Below are positions 35,501 to 46,000 of a DNA stretch of 64,000 bases, piece after piece. The notes under the pieces are model-generated. The model saw only the letters and a list, made by a program, of their open reading frames with translations. It made no database searches and was not told the origin of the DNA. The stretch's first letter is position 1; every line of letters begins with the position of its first letter. This DNA comes from UBA2040 sp041751955 (GTDB lineage: Bacteria; Bacteroidota; Bacteroidia; Flavobacteriales_D; Crocinitomicaceae). Location of the stretch: assembly GCA_041751955.1 (NCBI GenBank), contig JBGSIB010000066.1:11600-75599 (forward strand). Reading direction: 5' to 3'. A program made the position numbers and the translations under genes.

Positions 35501-38500
35501 AATTGATACAGCGTCCGTAACGAGATATTATAGAAGAATAGCATATAATGATTATTGTCCAAACGATAGTCTGATAAGTAATACAGTTCTTGTTACCGTT
35601 CACGATTCCATTTCTAATAATGATATTGCAGCAAATCAGACCGTTTGTGCCTCGGAAATACCAGCCGTATTGGATGGGAATCCAGCCACTGGAGGAAATG
35701 GTGTTCCAAGTTATTTATGGCAATACAGTTTAGATTCGATTTCATGGATAAATGCAGCGACAAGTGAAGATTATGTCCCTGGGACTTTAACGGATACAAC
35801 TTATTTTCGAAGAACCGTTGTTTCAGGAGCTTGTATTGACACCAATTTCAGTAATGTAGTAGTAATCAATCTTCAGGATTCCTTAACTGGAAATTTCATT
35901 TCGAGCAGTCAAGTCGGTTGTAGCGATAATCCCTTGATACCCATTACAGGATTAATAGTTCAAGGAGGAGATAACTCGCCTTTCTTCACTTGGCAGATGA
36001 CCACAGATACAAATACTACTTGGACAAATGTCGCCAATACACTTGATTATTTGCCATCTAGTGTATCAGATACAACTTATTACAGAAGAACGGTGGTAAG
36101 TGGTGCATGTACTGATACAAATTTTAGTAATACGGTAGTCATTATTTCAGAAAATGATTTTTCTCCAAATACAATTTCCGCTAACCAAACAATTTGTGGA
36201 TTTATCGATGCAGATACGCTCATAGGTTCAACGGTGACAGGCGGAAATAATATGCCCCAATATGAATGGCACGTTAGTACAGATTTATCCTTCTGGTCCA
36301 TCATTGGAACATCTCAAAATTATTTCCCTGGAATTATTGTTGACACCGCCTATTTCAGAAGATTGGTAACGGCTGGAACTTGTCTCGATACCAGTTATAG
36401 TAATATTCTCACAATTTATCAGCAAAACGAAATTACAGACAACGTCATTTCCAATAGTCAGGTTGTATGTAGTAATAATTCAGTAGCTACGATTACTGGA
36501 TTAAACGCTCAAGGTGGTGATGGTTTCCCTTCGTATACATGGCAAATGACGTCGGATACCAATTCTACTTGGACAAACGTTGCCAATACATTAGATTACA
36601 CACCATCATCTTTGTCGGATACGACCTATTTCCGAAGAGCGGTTGTTAGCGGTGCGTGCACAGATACTAATTTTAGTAATGTCGTAATGATTGTGTCCGA
36701 AACAGATTTGTCACCCAATACCATTTCAGCCAATCAAACTTTGTGTGGAATCAGTGCTGCGGATACCCTCAACGGTAGTGTGGTAACTGGAGGAAATAAT
36801 TTACCTCAATATGTTTGGCAAACAAGTACAGATTTGTTGGCATGGACGGGTGCGGGAACTGGACAGGATTATTTTTCTGGAATTATTTCAGATACCGTTT
36901 ATTTTAGAAGATATGTAACCGCAGGAACATGCTTAGACACTAGTTTTAGTAATGTACTCACAATTATCTATCAAGATTCCATAACCAATAATGTTATTTC
37001 TAGTGATCAGATAATTTGCAGTGATAACTCAGCAGTTCAAATTGATGGAATGTCCGCTCAAGGAGGTGACAATCTGCCCGTTTATATTTGGCAAATGACC
37101 TTGGATACGAACAGTTCATGGACGAACGTCGCTAATACTGAGGATTACACACCTGTAGGATTAACGGATACGACTTATTATAGAAGAGCGGTTGTTTCAG
37201 GAGCGTGTTTGGATACAAATTTTAGTAATGTTGTTACACTTTTTTATCACGCGGATATTGCAGACAATATCATTTCTGATAGCGATACTTTGTGCGTAAA
37301 TTATATACCGAATACTTTAACCGGATTGGCTGCCACAGGAGGTGATAATTCTCCACAGTATATTTGGCAATTGAGTTTGAATTTGGTCAATTGGACAAAT
37401 GTTGGAACTGGACAAAATCATGTACCGATTACAATTACCGATACCACGTATTACCGACGCCTGGTTGTAGCCGGTTCCTGTTTAGATACGAATATCAGTA
37501 ATGTTTTGACTTTGATTTATTTGGATCCATTATTGGGTACGAACGTTTTTCAAAACGATACAATTTGCTCAGGTGAAGATGCTAGTGCATTCCTTGCATT
37601 TAGCACGCAAGGTGGAGGAGGTTCAACATCTTATATGTATACGTGGGAACAAAATACAGGAGGGGCATGGGGACCGGCAATTGGAAATGATTCCGGAATT
37701 ACATTTGACCCTCCAATTCTTTTTGACACCACAAATTACCGCTTGATAGTGAGTTCATTAAATTGTCCAAACGATACGTCGAATGTTGTCACGGTAATAG
37801 TTGAAGGGCAAATTGCAAACAATATTTTAACTGGACCAAGCATTATTTGCTCGAGCTCAGTTAATGATACTGTTTTTGGTTTACAACCAATTAATGGCAA
37901 TTTGACTTATGCTTACGAGTGGCAAATCAGTTCTGATGATGCAGTATGGACTACTCTCCCAACTTCGATTAGTCAAAACCATCCAATTGGCACCTTGAAT
38001 TCGGGAACTTACTTTAGAAGAATTGTCACTTCTGGGCAATGTGGAAACGATACAAGCGCTTCTGTTTTTGTTGGAGTGGATTATTTCATCGATACGAATA
38101 CGATATCGAATGACCAGACCATTTGCAACGGAGCCACTCCTCAAATTTTTACGGGACCGGCACCAACGGGAACAGGCTTTGTATACGAATGGCAGTATAG
38201 CACGGATAATAGCACATTTTCTATGGCTCCTTCGAATGCCAACACCCTAGATTATGGGCCGACAGGTTTGACTCAAACTACGTATTATCGACGTGTAATT
38301 GAGTCTGGTGTTTGTGGTGCCGACACAAGTAATGTTATTGCTGTTACTGTCTACGATTTATTATCAAACAATGATATTTTTGGTGATACGGTGGTGTGTT
38401 ATGGTTCAGGTCCGATTACATTAATTGGAACAGTTCCTCAAGGTGGAAATGGCAATTTTGGCTATTCTTGGGAAAGTTCAATTGATGGAATTAATTTCAT

Positions 38501-39653
38501 CATCCCTTTGACGGGTGCAACTACACCAAACTATAACACGGGTATTTTGACCCAATCCACTTACTACAGAAGAATTGTAACCAACGTGGACTGTCCTAAC
38601 GAAGTTTTAATAAGTGATACAGTTTTGATTACTGTCCATTCACAATTAATAGGGACCTTTGCCAACCTGCAAGATACATTGTGTACTGGCGATGAAGTAA
38701 ATGCATCTCTTGTTTTCACGGGTGACGCACCTTTCACATTTGATTTCACCTATGGCGGTCAAGCATTGAATATTACTGCATATAATTCCACTGTATATAA
38801 TATTAATTTCACGCCATCATCCTCAGGTTTTATCCTAATCGATTCGTTACAAGATATACATGGTTGTACAGTTTTTCCTACGGATACGATGTACTATAGA
38901 GTTGTTGATTATCCGGCTATTTTCTTGGGCAATGAAACAACTGTTTGTGATGAAGTTACTTTTAATCCTCTTTATGGGACGGGTACTTTAGATTTCTCTT
39001 CGCCAACATTAGGACTAATATCCAACGTTTTCCCTCAAAATTATACAACAAATACTTTTGGTTCGCATGAATTTGTACTATCTGAAACTGTTGAAGGTTG
39101 CACCACTTTCGATACCATGGTTGTAATTTTTACAGAACCGGTATCTGGAGTTTGGGCGGGTGAGGATATGTTCATTGAAGTGAAGGATTCAATTGTTTTG
39201 GAAGCTACGTCTTTGTTAGCTAATGAGACAGGGGTATGGACACTAATTTCGGGTTCAGGAACTTTTGGGGACACATTAGACCCCAATTCTGTTTTCAGTA
39301 ATTTAATTTCAGGTATTACTATTTTACAATGGACAGTTTCAAACGGAGTTTGTCCAGCCGATTCTGATCAGGTTATTTTGGATATCAGAAATTTGGTGTT
39401 GCCAACAGGTTTCAGTCCCAACAATGACGGGGCAAATGATGTTCTGGAGTTCGCAGGAAGAGAAGATATTGAAAATATAAAAGTTCAGATTTTTGATCGA
39501 TGGGGTGGGCTTGTATTTGAAGATGATAATTATCAAAACGATTGGGGAGGAACATCAAAATCTGGTGAAAATTTACCAGAGGATACTTATTTCATGCTGG
39601 TCGATATGGGAGAAAGAGGTACATTTAAAAGCTATTTAATAATAAGAAGATGA
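32544..39653 (+). CDS. Giant tandem-repeat surface protein with T9SS type B sorting domain
   Basis: 2369 residues with a signal peptide (SFLLLLLWIVFAHSSFG). Residues ~25-460 are an SBBP-like beta-propeller (DGFVAKFTSSGTLVWVFSVG, DAFIAKYDASGVLMWLRQGT). Residues ~550-2040 hold about 16 Ig-like repeats of ~93 residues, each with a Cys, a TGG(N/D)G turn, an x-Y-x-W-Q/E strand and a (Y/F)(Y/F)RR...SG.C..DTS.SN ending. Three units (near 35991, 36540 and 37089) share a two-repeat super-period of exactly 549 bp. The last ~85 residues are the type B sorting domain (LPTGFSPNNDGANDV, VQIFDRWGGLVFEDDN, EDTYFMLVDMGERG). The likely role is a SprB-like adhesin or surface filament, inferred from architecture. 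It is directly followed by PorP/SprF. Confidence 0.85.
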   Translation: MTERFTSFLLLLLWIVFAHSSFGQSGQFKWVNGAGNAEGTINSVAYSSNGDFVYVGGNLKGNPGVAYPLVISGVNGQDGFVAKFTSSGTLVWVFSVGKNGIDDVSAVAVDANDNVVVGGTFEGNNAEFKGTSGGSSTLSSVGAKDAFIAKYDASGVLMWLRQGTSTQDDFIHEITVDGNNDVYIAGSTLGSFNYYGNTITSAGGKEAFAIKVLSNGNFSWINSAGSSGTDEMLGVTVVGGKAYFGGHYNGLQLSTLSGTLIGVLNLSLGTSEMFINKYDAITGNLELTHVFGGSGNDRIKTLSNDGTNIFFSGNTINGLTIGSSSYSNTYQEIISGKLDVNLNPIWSHSTSHSSVGNADVGEIACLPNGRSVITGNYTGNLITGLAPGLTSSSQNGLILFYNATGVVEDQNKFFGAGNNLGSSVVVKNNKTTFLGGVYEQNSTFPNIAVSGNNSFKHPFLAAFGCIDDTAKLSAIGPTTVCAGQPIVLKVDFVGTGPFSGSISNGTITENFTSISSSSFSVAVYPAVGTSTFTITSFNSFGCGQVCAGSVNVIVYPAVANNVIFNDTMVCNGGIPFFTGTLPTGGNGGVPVYLWQYNQTSNFWFNGTNLPNNLQNYTSVTTNVPRNFRRIVTMPGCPSDTSNVVQVTIQPVVGNNTISANDTICAGSIPDALVGSLPTGGDGSNYFYTWERSPDNSVWTNVGSAINYAPGALSSTSYYRRRVTSGLCSEVSISNVIVILVYQPISNNTISIVQSTICSNNASAVIDGSVPINGSGTYTYSWEKSPNGISWSPAIGNFEDFAIGGISQSTYFRRIASSGLCGSDTSASLLITVSPFITSNDVSSSSQTICYDSIPNTLIGAVQTPGTFGFQWLVSSDDVIYTTASGTFNQASYSPGNLVQNTHYKRIIKSGACPNDTSVSVEISVLQNIVNNAITGDTTVCNLATGIDLTGSTPTGGNGTYTYLWQSSLDGVTFNTAPSPANLDNYSIDTASVTRYYRRIAYNDYCPNDSLISNTVLVTVHDSISNNDIAANQTVCASEIPAVLDGNPATGGNGVPSYLWQYSLDSISWINAATSEDYVPGTLTDTTYFRRTVVSGACIDTNFSNVVVINLQDSLTGNFISSSQVGCSDNPLIPITGLIVQGGDNSPFFTWQMTTDTNTTWTNVANTLDYLPSSVSDTTYYRRTVVSGACTDTNFSNTVVIISENDFSPNTISANQTICGFIDADTLIGSTVTGGNNMPQYEWHVSTDLSFWSIIGTSQNYFPGIIVDTAYFRRLVTAGTCLDTSYSNILTIYQQNEITDNVISNSQVVCSNNSVATITGLNAQGGDGFPSYTWQMTSDTNSTWTNVANTLDYTPSSLSDTTYFRRAVVSGACTDTNFSNVVMIVSETDLSPNTISANQTLCGISAADTLNGSVVTGGNNLPQYVWQTSTDLLAWTGAGTGQDYFSGIISDTVYFRRYVTAGTCLDTSFSNVLTIIYQDSITNNVISSDQIICSDNSAVQIDGMSAQGGDNLPVYIWQMTLDTNSSWTNVANTEDYTPVGLTDTTYYRRAVVSGACLDTNFSNVVTLFYHADIADNIISDSDTLCVNYIPNTLTGLAATGGDNSPQYIWQLSLNLVNWTNVGTGQNHVPITITDTTYYRRLVVAGSCLDTNISNVLTLIYLDPLLGTNVFQNDTICSGEDASAFLAFSTQGGGGSTSYMYTWEQNTGGAWGPAIGNDSGITFDPPILFDTTNYRLIVSSLNCPNDTSNVVTVIVEGQIANNILTGPSIICSSSVNDTVFGLQPINGNLTYAYEWQISSDDAVWTTLPTSISQNHPIGTLNSGTYFRRIVTSGQCGNDTSASVFVGVDYFIDTNTISNDQTICNGATPQIFTGPAPTGTGFVYEWQYSTDNSTFSMAPSNANTLDYGPTGLTQTTYYRRVIESGVCGADTSNVIAVTVYDLLSNNDIFGDTVVCYGSGPITLIGTVPQGGNGNFGYSWESSIDGINFIIPLTGATTPNYNTGILTQSTYYRRIVTNVDCPNEVLISDTVLITVHSQLIGTFANLQDTLCTGDEVNASLVFTGDAPFTFDFTYGGQALNITAYNSTVYNINFTPSSSGFILIDSLQDIHGCTVFPTDTMYYRVVDYPAIFLGNETTVCDEVTFNPLYGTGTLDFSSPTLGLISNVFPQNYTTNTFGSHEFVLSETVEGCTTFDTMVVIFTEPVSGVWAGEDMFIEVKDSIVLEATSLLANETGVWTLISGSGTFGDTLDPNSVFSNLISGITILQWTVSNGVCPADSDQVILDIRNLVLPTGFSPNNDGANDVLEFAGREDIENIKVQIFDRWGGLVFEDDNYQNDWGGTSKSGENLPEDTYFMLVDMGERGTFKSYLIIRR
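35991..37240 (+). repeat. Internal super-repeat, period 549 bp
   Basis: Within the giant gene the marker W-Q-M-T...D-T-N...W-T-N-V-A-N-T starts at 35991, 36540 and 37089, exactly 549 bp (183 codons, two Ig-like repeats) apart. The paired domain of each period (NTISANQT...YFRR, TAGTCLDT) alternates with it. The copies have diverged at synonymous sites. Confidence 0.75.
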
Positions 39654-40561
39654 GGTTATTAACGAGCATATTGTTTTTATTCGTCGTATGGAGTTCTCAT
39701 GCGCAATTCTCGCCTCAATATAGTCAATACATGTTCAATGGCTTTGCTATCAATCCTGCTTATGCAGGAGTAAGAGAATGTTTGAGTATTACCGGTATTC
39801 ATTCGAGCCAATGGGTTGGTTTTGAAGGCGCACCCATGTCAGACAATATTTCTGCCCACACTCCTTTTCGAAAAAATAGTGGAGTAGGATTGAGCTTGTT
39901 CAACGATAAAGTCGCGCAGCAAAATCAAACAGGCTTTTATGGCTCTTATGCCTACCATTTGAGAACTGGAGAAAACAGCAAATTATCCTTCGGCGTGAAT
40001 GCAGGTGTTAGTATTTTTACGATTCACGATGCGGATATCGTAACGATAAAGAATGACGCGGTTTTTCAGAGTAACGGACAAACATTCAGTTTCCCGAACG
40101 TAGGAGCAGGTTTATTTTTTTACAAAGAAAATTTTTATGCTGGTCTTTCTATTCCCACTTTATTCAGTTCAGAATATTCAGCAATTCGAGGTAATGAATT
40201 ATTTTCTTTTAAGACGAATACCATGGTCATTATGCAAACAACAGGTGCCGTCATTCGCTTGACTGATAAAGTAAAATGGAAACCTTCATACTTGGTGAAA
40301 GTTATACCATCCGTTTCGGCAGCCATAGACTTAAATTCAAATGTCTATTTCAGAGACCGCTTTAATTTAGGGGTATCTTATCGCATAAAAAATGCATTTG
40401 TTGGCCTGGTTGGATGTACCGTTAAAAATAAATTTGACATTGGTTATAGTTTCAGTTATCCGCTAACGAACTTAGCAAATTATACTTCTGGAACCCATGA
40501 GATCATGCTTCGCTTTGAGTTTAGACAAACAATACCAACTGTAAATCCGAGACTATATTGA
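39650..40561 (+). CDS. PorP/SprF-family outer-membrane protein
   Basis: 303 residues with a signal peptide (LLTSILFLFVVWSSHAQ). SPQYSQYMFNGFAINPAYAG near the N-terminus is the hallmark of the PorP/SprF family; the body is strand-rich up to IMLRFEFRQTIP. By knowledge of Flavobacterium johnsoniae, SprF is needed to secrete or attach the adhesin SprB, and PorP/SprF genes are often coupled with type-B-sorted proteins. Here the gene overlaps the giant repeat protein by 4 bases (ATGA), supporting a dedicated partner role. Confidence 0.92.
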   Translation: MRLLTSILFLFVVWSSHAQFSPQYSQYMFNGFAINPAYAGVRECLSITGIHSSQWVGFEGAPMSDNISAHTPFRKNSGVGLSLFNDKVAQQNQTGFYGSYAYHLRTGENSKLSFGVNAGVSIFTIHDADIVTIKNDAVFQSNGQTFSFPNVGAGLFFYKENFYAGLSIPTLFSSEYSAIRGNELFSFKTNTMVIMQTTGAVIRLTDKVKWKPSYLVKVIPSVSAAIDLNSNVYFRDRFNLGVSYRIKNAFVGLVGCTVKNKFDIGYSFSYPLTNLANYTSGTHEIMLRFEFRQTIPTVNPRLY

Positions 40562-41922
40562 TGAAATATCTAGTTCTCATAGCGTTAATATTTATTTGCC
40601 AAGCTGATTTAGCGCAGGAAGTGAATCTTTATGAGGTTGAACAACTGCCTTTTTGTTCTAAAACAAATGATGAGTACAATTTAATCCCTTATAAAAAAGG
40701 AGGTTTTCTCATATCAAATCAACAAAGTGGGGGAATGACTCAGGTAAAAGACCTTCAGAATAACAATATTTCCAGTATTTTTTATCAAAACAATTTAAAA
40801 TCCAAAAGACCTTCGGCCATTAAAGTGGATTTAAACATGAAGTTTCATATTGGATCATTTTGTATGAATGAGAAAAATGATTGCTTGGTCTTTACAGCAC
40901 AAAAATCCTTAGATGATTTGACCTTAGGTCTTTATATTAGCAGAAAAAAAAGAGGAAATTGGTCCAAACCAAAGTTGATTTTTGCTGGTTATGAAAAAAT
41001 GAATTTAATGGATCCGTTTATGACATCTACTGGCGATACGCTTTTTTTTGTAGCGAATATGCCTGGCGGAGCCGGTGGAACAGATATTTATATGGCAATT
41101 GGTACGATAGGTGATTGGCCAACCTTGCGTAGTCTCGAGAATAATATCAATACAGCTTTTAACGAACGTTACCCCAAATATTATAACAATACTTTATACT
41201 ATTCAAGTACGCGTGTTTTTGGTAACGGCGGTTTGGATATTTATTCGGTTCGTTTGACTGAAAGAGGTTTTATCAGCGCTCCATTTCATTTCCCAAGTCC
41301 TGTTAATACGGAAAATGATGATTTTGCCTATTATCCAATTGATGAAGAAACGGGTTATTTTTCTTCCAACAGGAACGGCAATGATGACTTGTTTCACCTC
41401 AAAGTGAATTTCCCACAATTTGATTGCCAGCCCTATATCCCTGTTGCACGATGTTTTGAATTTTCGGAAGAAGGAGAAAACTCTACGGATTCAACCCTTT
41501 ATGAGTTTGAATGGAAATTTAGCGATGGCACTACTTATCGAGGAGAAATCGTCAATCATTGTTTTGCGGCTTCCGGAGATTATACAATTGAACTCAACCT
41601 GATTGACAAGGCAACGAATAAAGTATACGATCATGTCGCCTCCTATGATTTGGAAGTACTCAATACGGAGCAAATGGAATTTGAAATGCAAGAAAGAATA
41701 CCTCGAGGGTCAATTTTACGTCTGAACGCTCCCAAAACGAGTATTAAAGATGACATATCGTTTTATTGGGATTTTGGAGATGGAAGTTATGGACAGGGAA
41801 GAGATGTTACACATGTCTACAATCGTACTGGGCAATTTCAAATTAGTCTAGGTGAGGTTAAAATGATAGATGGCGTCGCACAAAAAAATTGCACCTCGAA
41901 AATTATCGTTGTAACGCCTTAA
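40561..41922 (+). CDS. Secreted PKD-domain protein with PD40-like propeller part
   Basis: 453 residues from ATG 40561, which overlaps the PorP/SprF stop by one base (TGATG). A signal peptide (KYLVLIALIFICQADLA) is followed by a WD40/PD40-like propeller segment (TLFFVANMPGGAGGTDIYMA, LYYSSTRVFGNGGLDIYSV, TGYFSSNRNGNDDLFHLK) and two PKD-like domains (FEWKFSDGTTYRGE..., then FYWDFGDGSYGQGRDVTHVY). The pattern of lipid-anchorless PorE-like or SprE-like propeller proteins is only similar. It forms the third gene of the giant-protein operon and could be a periplasmic or surface partner of the secreted adhesin. Confidence 0.75.
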   Translation: MKYLVLIALIFICQADLAQEVNLYEVEQLPFCSKTNDEYNLIPYKKGGFLISNQQSGGMTQVKDLQNNNISSIFYQNNLKSKRPSAIKVDLNMKFHIGSFCMNEKNDCLVFTAQKSLDDLTLGLYISRKKRGNWSKPKLIFAGYEKMNLMDPFMTSTGDTLFFVANMPGGAGGTDIYMAIGTIGDWPTLRSLENNINTAFNERYPKYYNNTLYYSSTRVFGNGGLDIYSVRLTERGFISAPFHFPSPVNTENDDFAYYPIDEETGYFSSNRNGNDDLFHLKVNFPQFDCQPYIPVARCFEFSEEGENSTDSTLYEFEWKFSDGTTYRGEIVNHCFAASGDYTIELNLIDKATNKVYDHVASYDLEVLNTEQMEFEMQERIPRGSILRLNAPKTSIKDDISFYWDFGDGSYGQGRDVTHVYNRTGQFQISLGEVKMIDGVAQKNCTSKIIVVTP

Positions 41923-42029
41923 GTTTTTTTTGTTTTCTAAAACGGCAGTTCCTAATATTTCTGATAAAAAATAGAATTAATTCCAATTGCACTGAACTTT
42001 TGTAGAAGATTTACGTATGCTATAAAACC

Positions 42030-42998
42030 ATGATTAAACAAACTTTTGCAACAGCCGTATTTGCCTTATTTTCATTGTCTGCGATTCATGCCCAACCGGT
42101 TCCTGCAGTAGAGGAAAATATACCGTTTTTAGTGACTTTTGGAAAAGCTGCTTCAACGAGTTATGGAGATGATGATTTTACGCAAACTTTCTTTTTTGTT
42201 GTGCCTAAAACGCACACCAAGCCCATATATTTAAGGGTTTTTGACCCTGAAATTGGCGGTCAACATGATGAGTTGAATTCTGGAGCAGATACGAAAACAA
42301 CTTTTTCTGTTTATGGAGGAAAAGGTTGTATCACCAACAAAGATGCACAAAAAACAGATCCTATAGGAAATTTCAAGAGTGGAACTTTACTGAAAACAAA
42401 AACTTTCGGAGTCGATGTAAAATATGACAATGAATGGTACACATTTGGACCGCTAAATCCCACTGAAGGTGAATTTGAAGAAAAATACGGTGGTTATGTT
42501 TTCAAATTAATAGCCCAAGGTATTTCGGGAAATGATGGTAATTTATATCGCTATTACATGAGCACCATGCAAAATGAAAACAAGTCTGTAGAAGGAGGGA
42601 ATTCTTTTACTTTCGAATATTGTTTCCGTTTGCACAAAGGTTCTGGACAAGTCAGTCATATTTATCCTTATATAGACGATGCTGTGATATCCATTAAACA
42701 ATCCAATTTTGATTGGGATTATGATGGCGTAATTCGAATTGTTTCAACCGCGCGCAAAGGAGATAAAGCATCAGCCTATGGTGACAATAAATGGGCGACG
42801 AGCTCACATAAAATTTATCCTGCAGAAAGGGGGAAGTCGCTTGATTTTCAGTTCATAAAAAAAGAGGGCTCCGTCTCCGAAAATAATAATGTGGTTTTTT
42901 ATATTACCAATCAATACGGTGAAAATTTAGCTTTTTATACCGTTCCAATTGGTGGAGTTCCTGTATACAAATACAAAATAAAAGCTAAATCGAAATAA
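42030..42998 (+). CDS. Secreted protein of unknown function
   Basis: 322 residues with a signal peptide (TFATAVFALFSLSAIHA). The mature region has strand-like stretches (FLVTFGKAASTSYGDDDF, PIYLRVFDPEIGGQHDEL, YGGYVFKLIAQGISGNDG, GGNSFTFEYCFRLHKG). No domain was recognised. It ends 2 bp before the SpoIIE-type phosphatase gene, so the two are probably co-transcribed, and this protein may be a ligand or partner of that receptor. That is inference from spacing only. Confidence 0.6.
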   Translation: MIKQTFATAVFALFSLSAIHAQPVPAVEENIPFLVTFGKAASTSYGDDDFTQTFFFVVPKTHTKPIYLRVFDPEIGGQHDELNSGADTKTTFSVYGGKGCITNKDAQKTDPIGNFKSGTLLKTKTFGVDVKYDNEWYTFGPLNPTEGEFEEKYGGYVFKLIAQGISGNDGNLYRYYMSTMQNENKSVEGGNSFTFEYCFRLHKGSGQVSHIYPYIDDAVISIKQSNFDWDYDGVIRIVSTARKGDKASAYGDNKWATSSHKIYPAERGKSLDFQFIKKEGSVSENNNVVFYITNQYGENLAFYTVPIGGVPVYKYKIKAKSK

Positions 42999-43000
42999 GC

Positions 43001-46000
43001 GTGAAGTTAATATTAGCTTTTTTCTTATCCGTTTCAAGTCTGTGGCTTTTTGCTCAAGAATTGTCCTTTTCGACCTTCGATGAAAGGCAAGGGATTACGC
43101 AACCGTATATTTATAATATAGGTCAAAATGAAGATGGTTTTTTGTGTTTCACCACAAGTGAAGGAGGCTACAAATTTGATGGACTAAATTTCCAACGTGT
43201 TGATCAAAAAGGATTTTTAAAAGAACCTTTCTACAAATCCATGCTTCTTCTGGATGATAATGTTTATTTTTTTGGAACAAACACTGGAGGAGTATTTAAA
43301 ATAAAAAATAACAAAGTAATTTGGAACTTCAGTTCGGAAGAAAGAACAGCCCCTGTCAATTATATTAAAGAATACAAAGACAAAGTATACGCATTTTATC
43401 AAGATGGCGGGATTCTTGAAATTTCGAATGATGGGAAAAAGAAATGGTATCAGTTGGAAGTCGGTTATCTATATTCTAGTTTCTCTTTTTTCGAAGGAAA
43501 GTTTATAGCGGGAACAGATATTGGAATTACTTTTTTTACACTCGATCATGGTAGATTGAATGTGTCAAAGGAAGTTAGTGTAAATGACGATGCTGTTGAA
43601 AGTATTCTGGTGAATAAAAAAACGATATTCCTTGGAACTGCTTCAAGTGGCTTGTACACTTATCAAGAAGGCAAACTGTCTAAAATTTATCTTCGTAACG
43701 GAGTTCTGAATGAAGCTAATATTAAGGCAATACATCATGACGGTTTAAATTCTATCTGGGTTTCTGCCTACGGAGATGGAGTTTATGAAATCAAAAGAAA
43801 TACGGAAAACGGTGCCTATTATGTACGAAATGTGATTACAGAAGATAAAGGTTTACCGAGCGCTTATGTTACGACTATTTTTATCGACCGTGAATCGAAT
43901 CTGTGGCTGGGTTCTTTGGGTAAAGGAATCAGTAAATTGAATAGTAATTCATTGATTCATTTTGACTTGACAAAATATAATTACGGAAAATCTGTCTACA
44001 GCGTGTATAGTGGTCCTCATCAGATGTTTGGTTTGACTGGTGGAATTATGTTAATTGATGGGGAAAATGATATAATTACTCCTTGGGAAGGAAATGCTCA
44101 ATTGCCAAATGATATAATAACATCCATCAATTATCACTCGAGTAAAACCTTTTATATAGGTACTAAAAATAGTGGTTTGTTTAAATACAATTCCACTACT
44201 AAAAAGCTCATTCCAATTGAATTGTCTGTTGATTTACTCTCCAAAACAATTAACCACGTCAACCTTGATGGCAGTTTTGCTTATGTAAGTACGATGAATG
44301 GTTTGTATCGTTTAAATATCAGCAATGATCAATCGGTTCAATTTTCTAGTAAAGACGGACTGCCAAACAATGTAGTCTATTCCACTTTTATGAGGGCAGA
44401 TGGAAAACTACTACTTGCAACTTTAGCAAAGGGTATATATTATCTTCAAGGTGACGATGTTCGAAAAATGAATATTCAGAATCCTTATGGCTTGTTGGAT
44501 ATCTATAGCTTTCAAGAAGATAGAAGAGGTGAACTTTGGATTGCAACGAATGGTCAAGGTATTTTCCATTTGACAGACAGAGATTTCAATCGAATCAGCG
44601 CTAGTACAGGTCTTTATTCTGATTTTATCTATCAAATAGCTATCGACAAAAAGAATACCGTTTGGTGCGGACATAGAGGTGGTTTATCAAGGGTCAATGA
44701 CCAAGATTTTGTTTTGGATAGATTCGATTACAAGGACAATATTTCCATGGATTTTCTTCTGAACGCAAGCTCAGTGGACAATATGAGTAATGTATGGTTT
44801 GGAACGGATGAAGGGGTTCTGAAGTTTTCAATTCTTCAAGATAAATTCAATGTTTTTCAGGCTAGACCAGTCCTAGTTTCAGCGACGGTTAATGATATAA
44901 TTGAGAATAATCCTCAAGATCTTTACTTAAGTTATGAGAATAAAAAGGTGAAATTTACTTTTCAAACCGTTTCATTAACTTTTCCAGAAGATGTGTTGTA
45001 TCAATATCGTTTGAAAGGGACGGACGAAAAATGGTCTGTAGCCTCAAGTGAAAACAGCGCTGTGCTAGGTCAGTTATTTGACGGCGATTACCAATTGGAG
45101 GTGCGTTCTAAAGTGGGAAATGGTGAATGGTCAAAATCAATCGTGCTTTCTGAAATTCATGTTGAACCACCTTTCTGGAAAAAGTGGTACGTCATCCTAT
45201 TTGCAATTGTTGGTGTGATTGGATTCGCTTTCTTTATTTCGTATTACCGAACGAGATCATTGACGAACCAAAAATTGATTCTTGAAGAAAAATTGGCTGT
45301 AAGAACCAAAGAAATTGAGAATAAGAATGCCAAGATAACACAGCAATTTGAAGAAATGCAAGAAAGCATTGACTATGGTGTTCGTATTCAAAATTCATTA
45401 TTACCGAGTTCTAGTGCACTTACAAAATTGATCCCAGATTCATTTTTGTTTTTTCAACCAAAAGATAAGGTAAGTGGCGATTTCTATTATTTTGAGAAAT
45501 TCGATAATCATCTTATCGTTTCTGTTGCCGATGCCACTGGACACGGGGTTCCTGGTGCATTTATCAGTTTAATAGGTTTTGTTACACTCAAAGAAATTAT
45601 TCATCGATCTGAAGTAACAAATCCTGCACATGTTCTGTCAGAACTTGATTTCGAAATCAACACAACTTTAGGTCAATATAACCGCGAAACTGACGGAAAA
45701 GACGGAATGGATATGGCCGTTTGTGATTTCAATATTAAAACTGGCGAGCTAGTTATGTCTTCCGCTCTGCGTCCAATATGGCTTTTTAGAGATGGTGAGT
45801 TTGAGAAAATTAGATCGTCTAAGTTTTCCGTAGGTGGAGGAATGAACTTAAAAAATGATTTGCGTAAAGAATTTGATTTGGAAAAAAGAATGCTGAAGAA
45901 AGGAGATACAATTTATCTTTTTACAGATGGCTATGTGGATCAATTTGGTTCTGAAAGAGATAAAAAATTAATGTCGAAGCGTTTTCTTGAATTAATTCGA

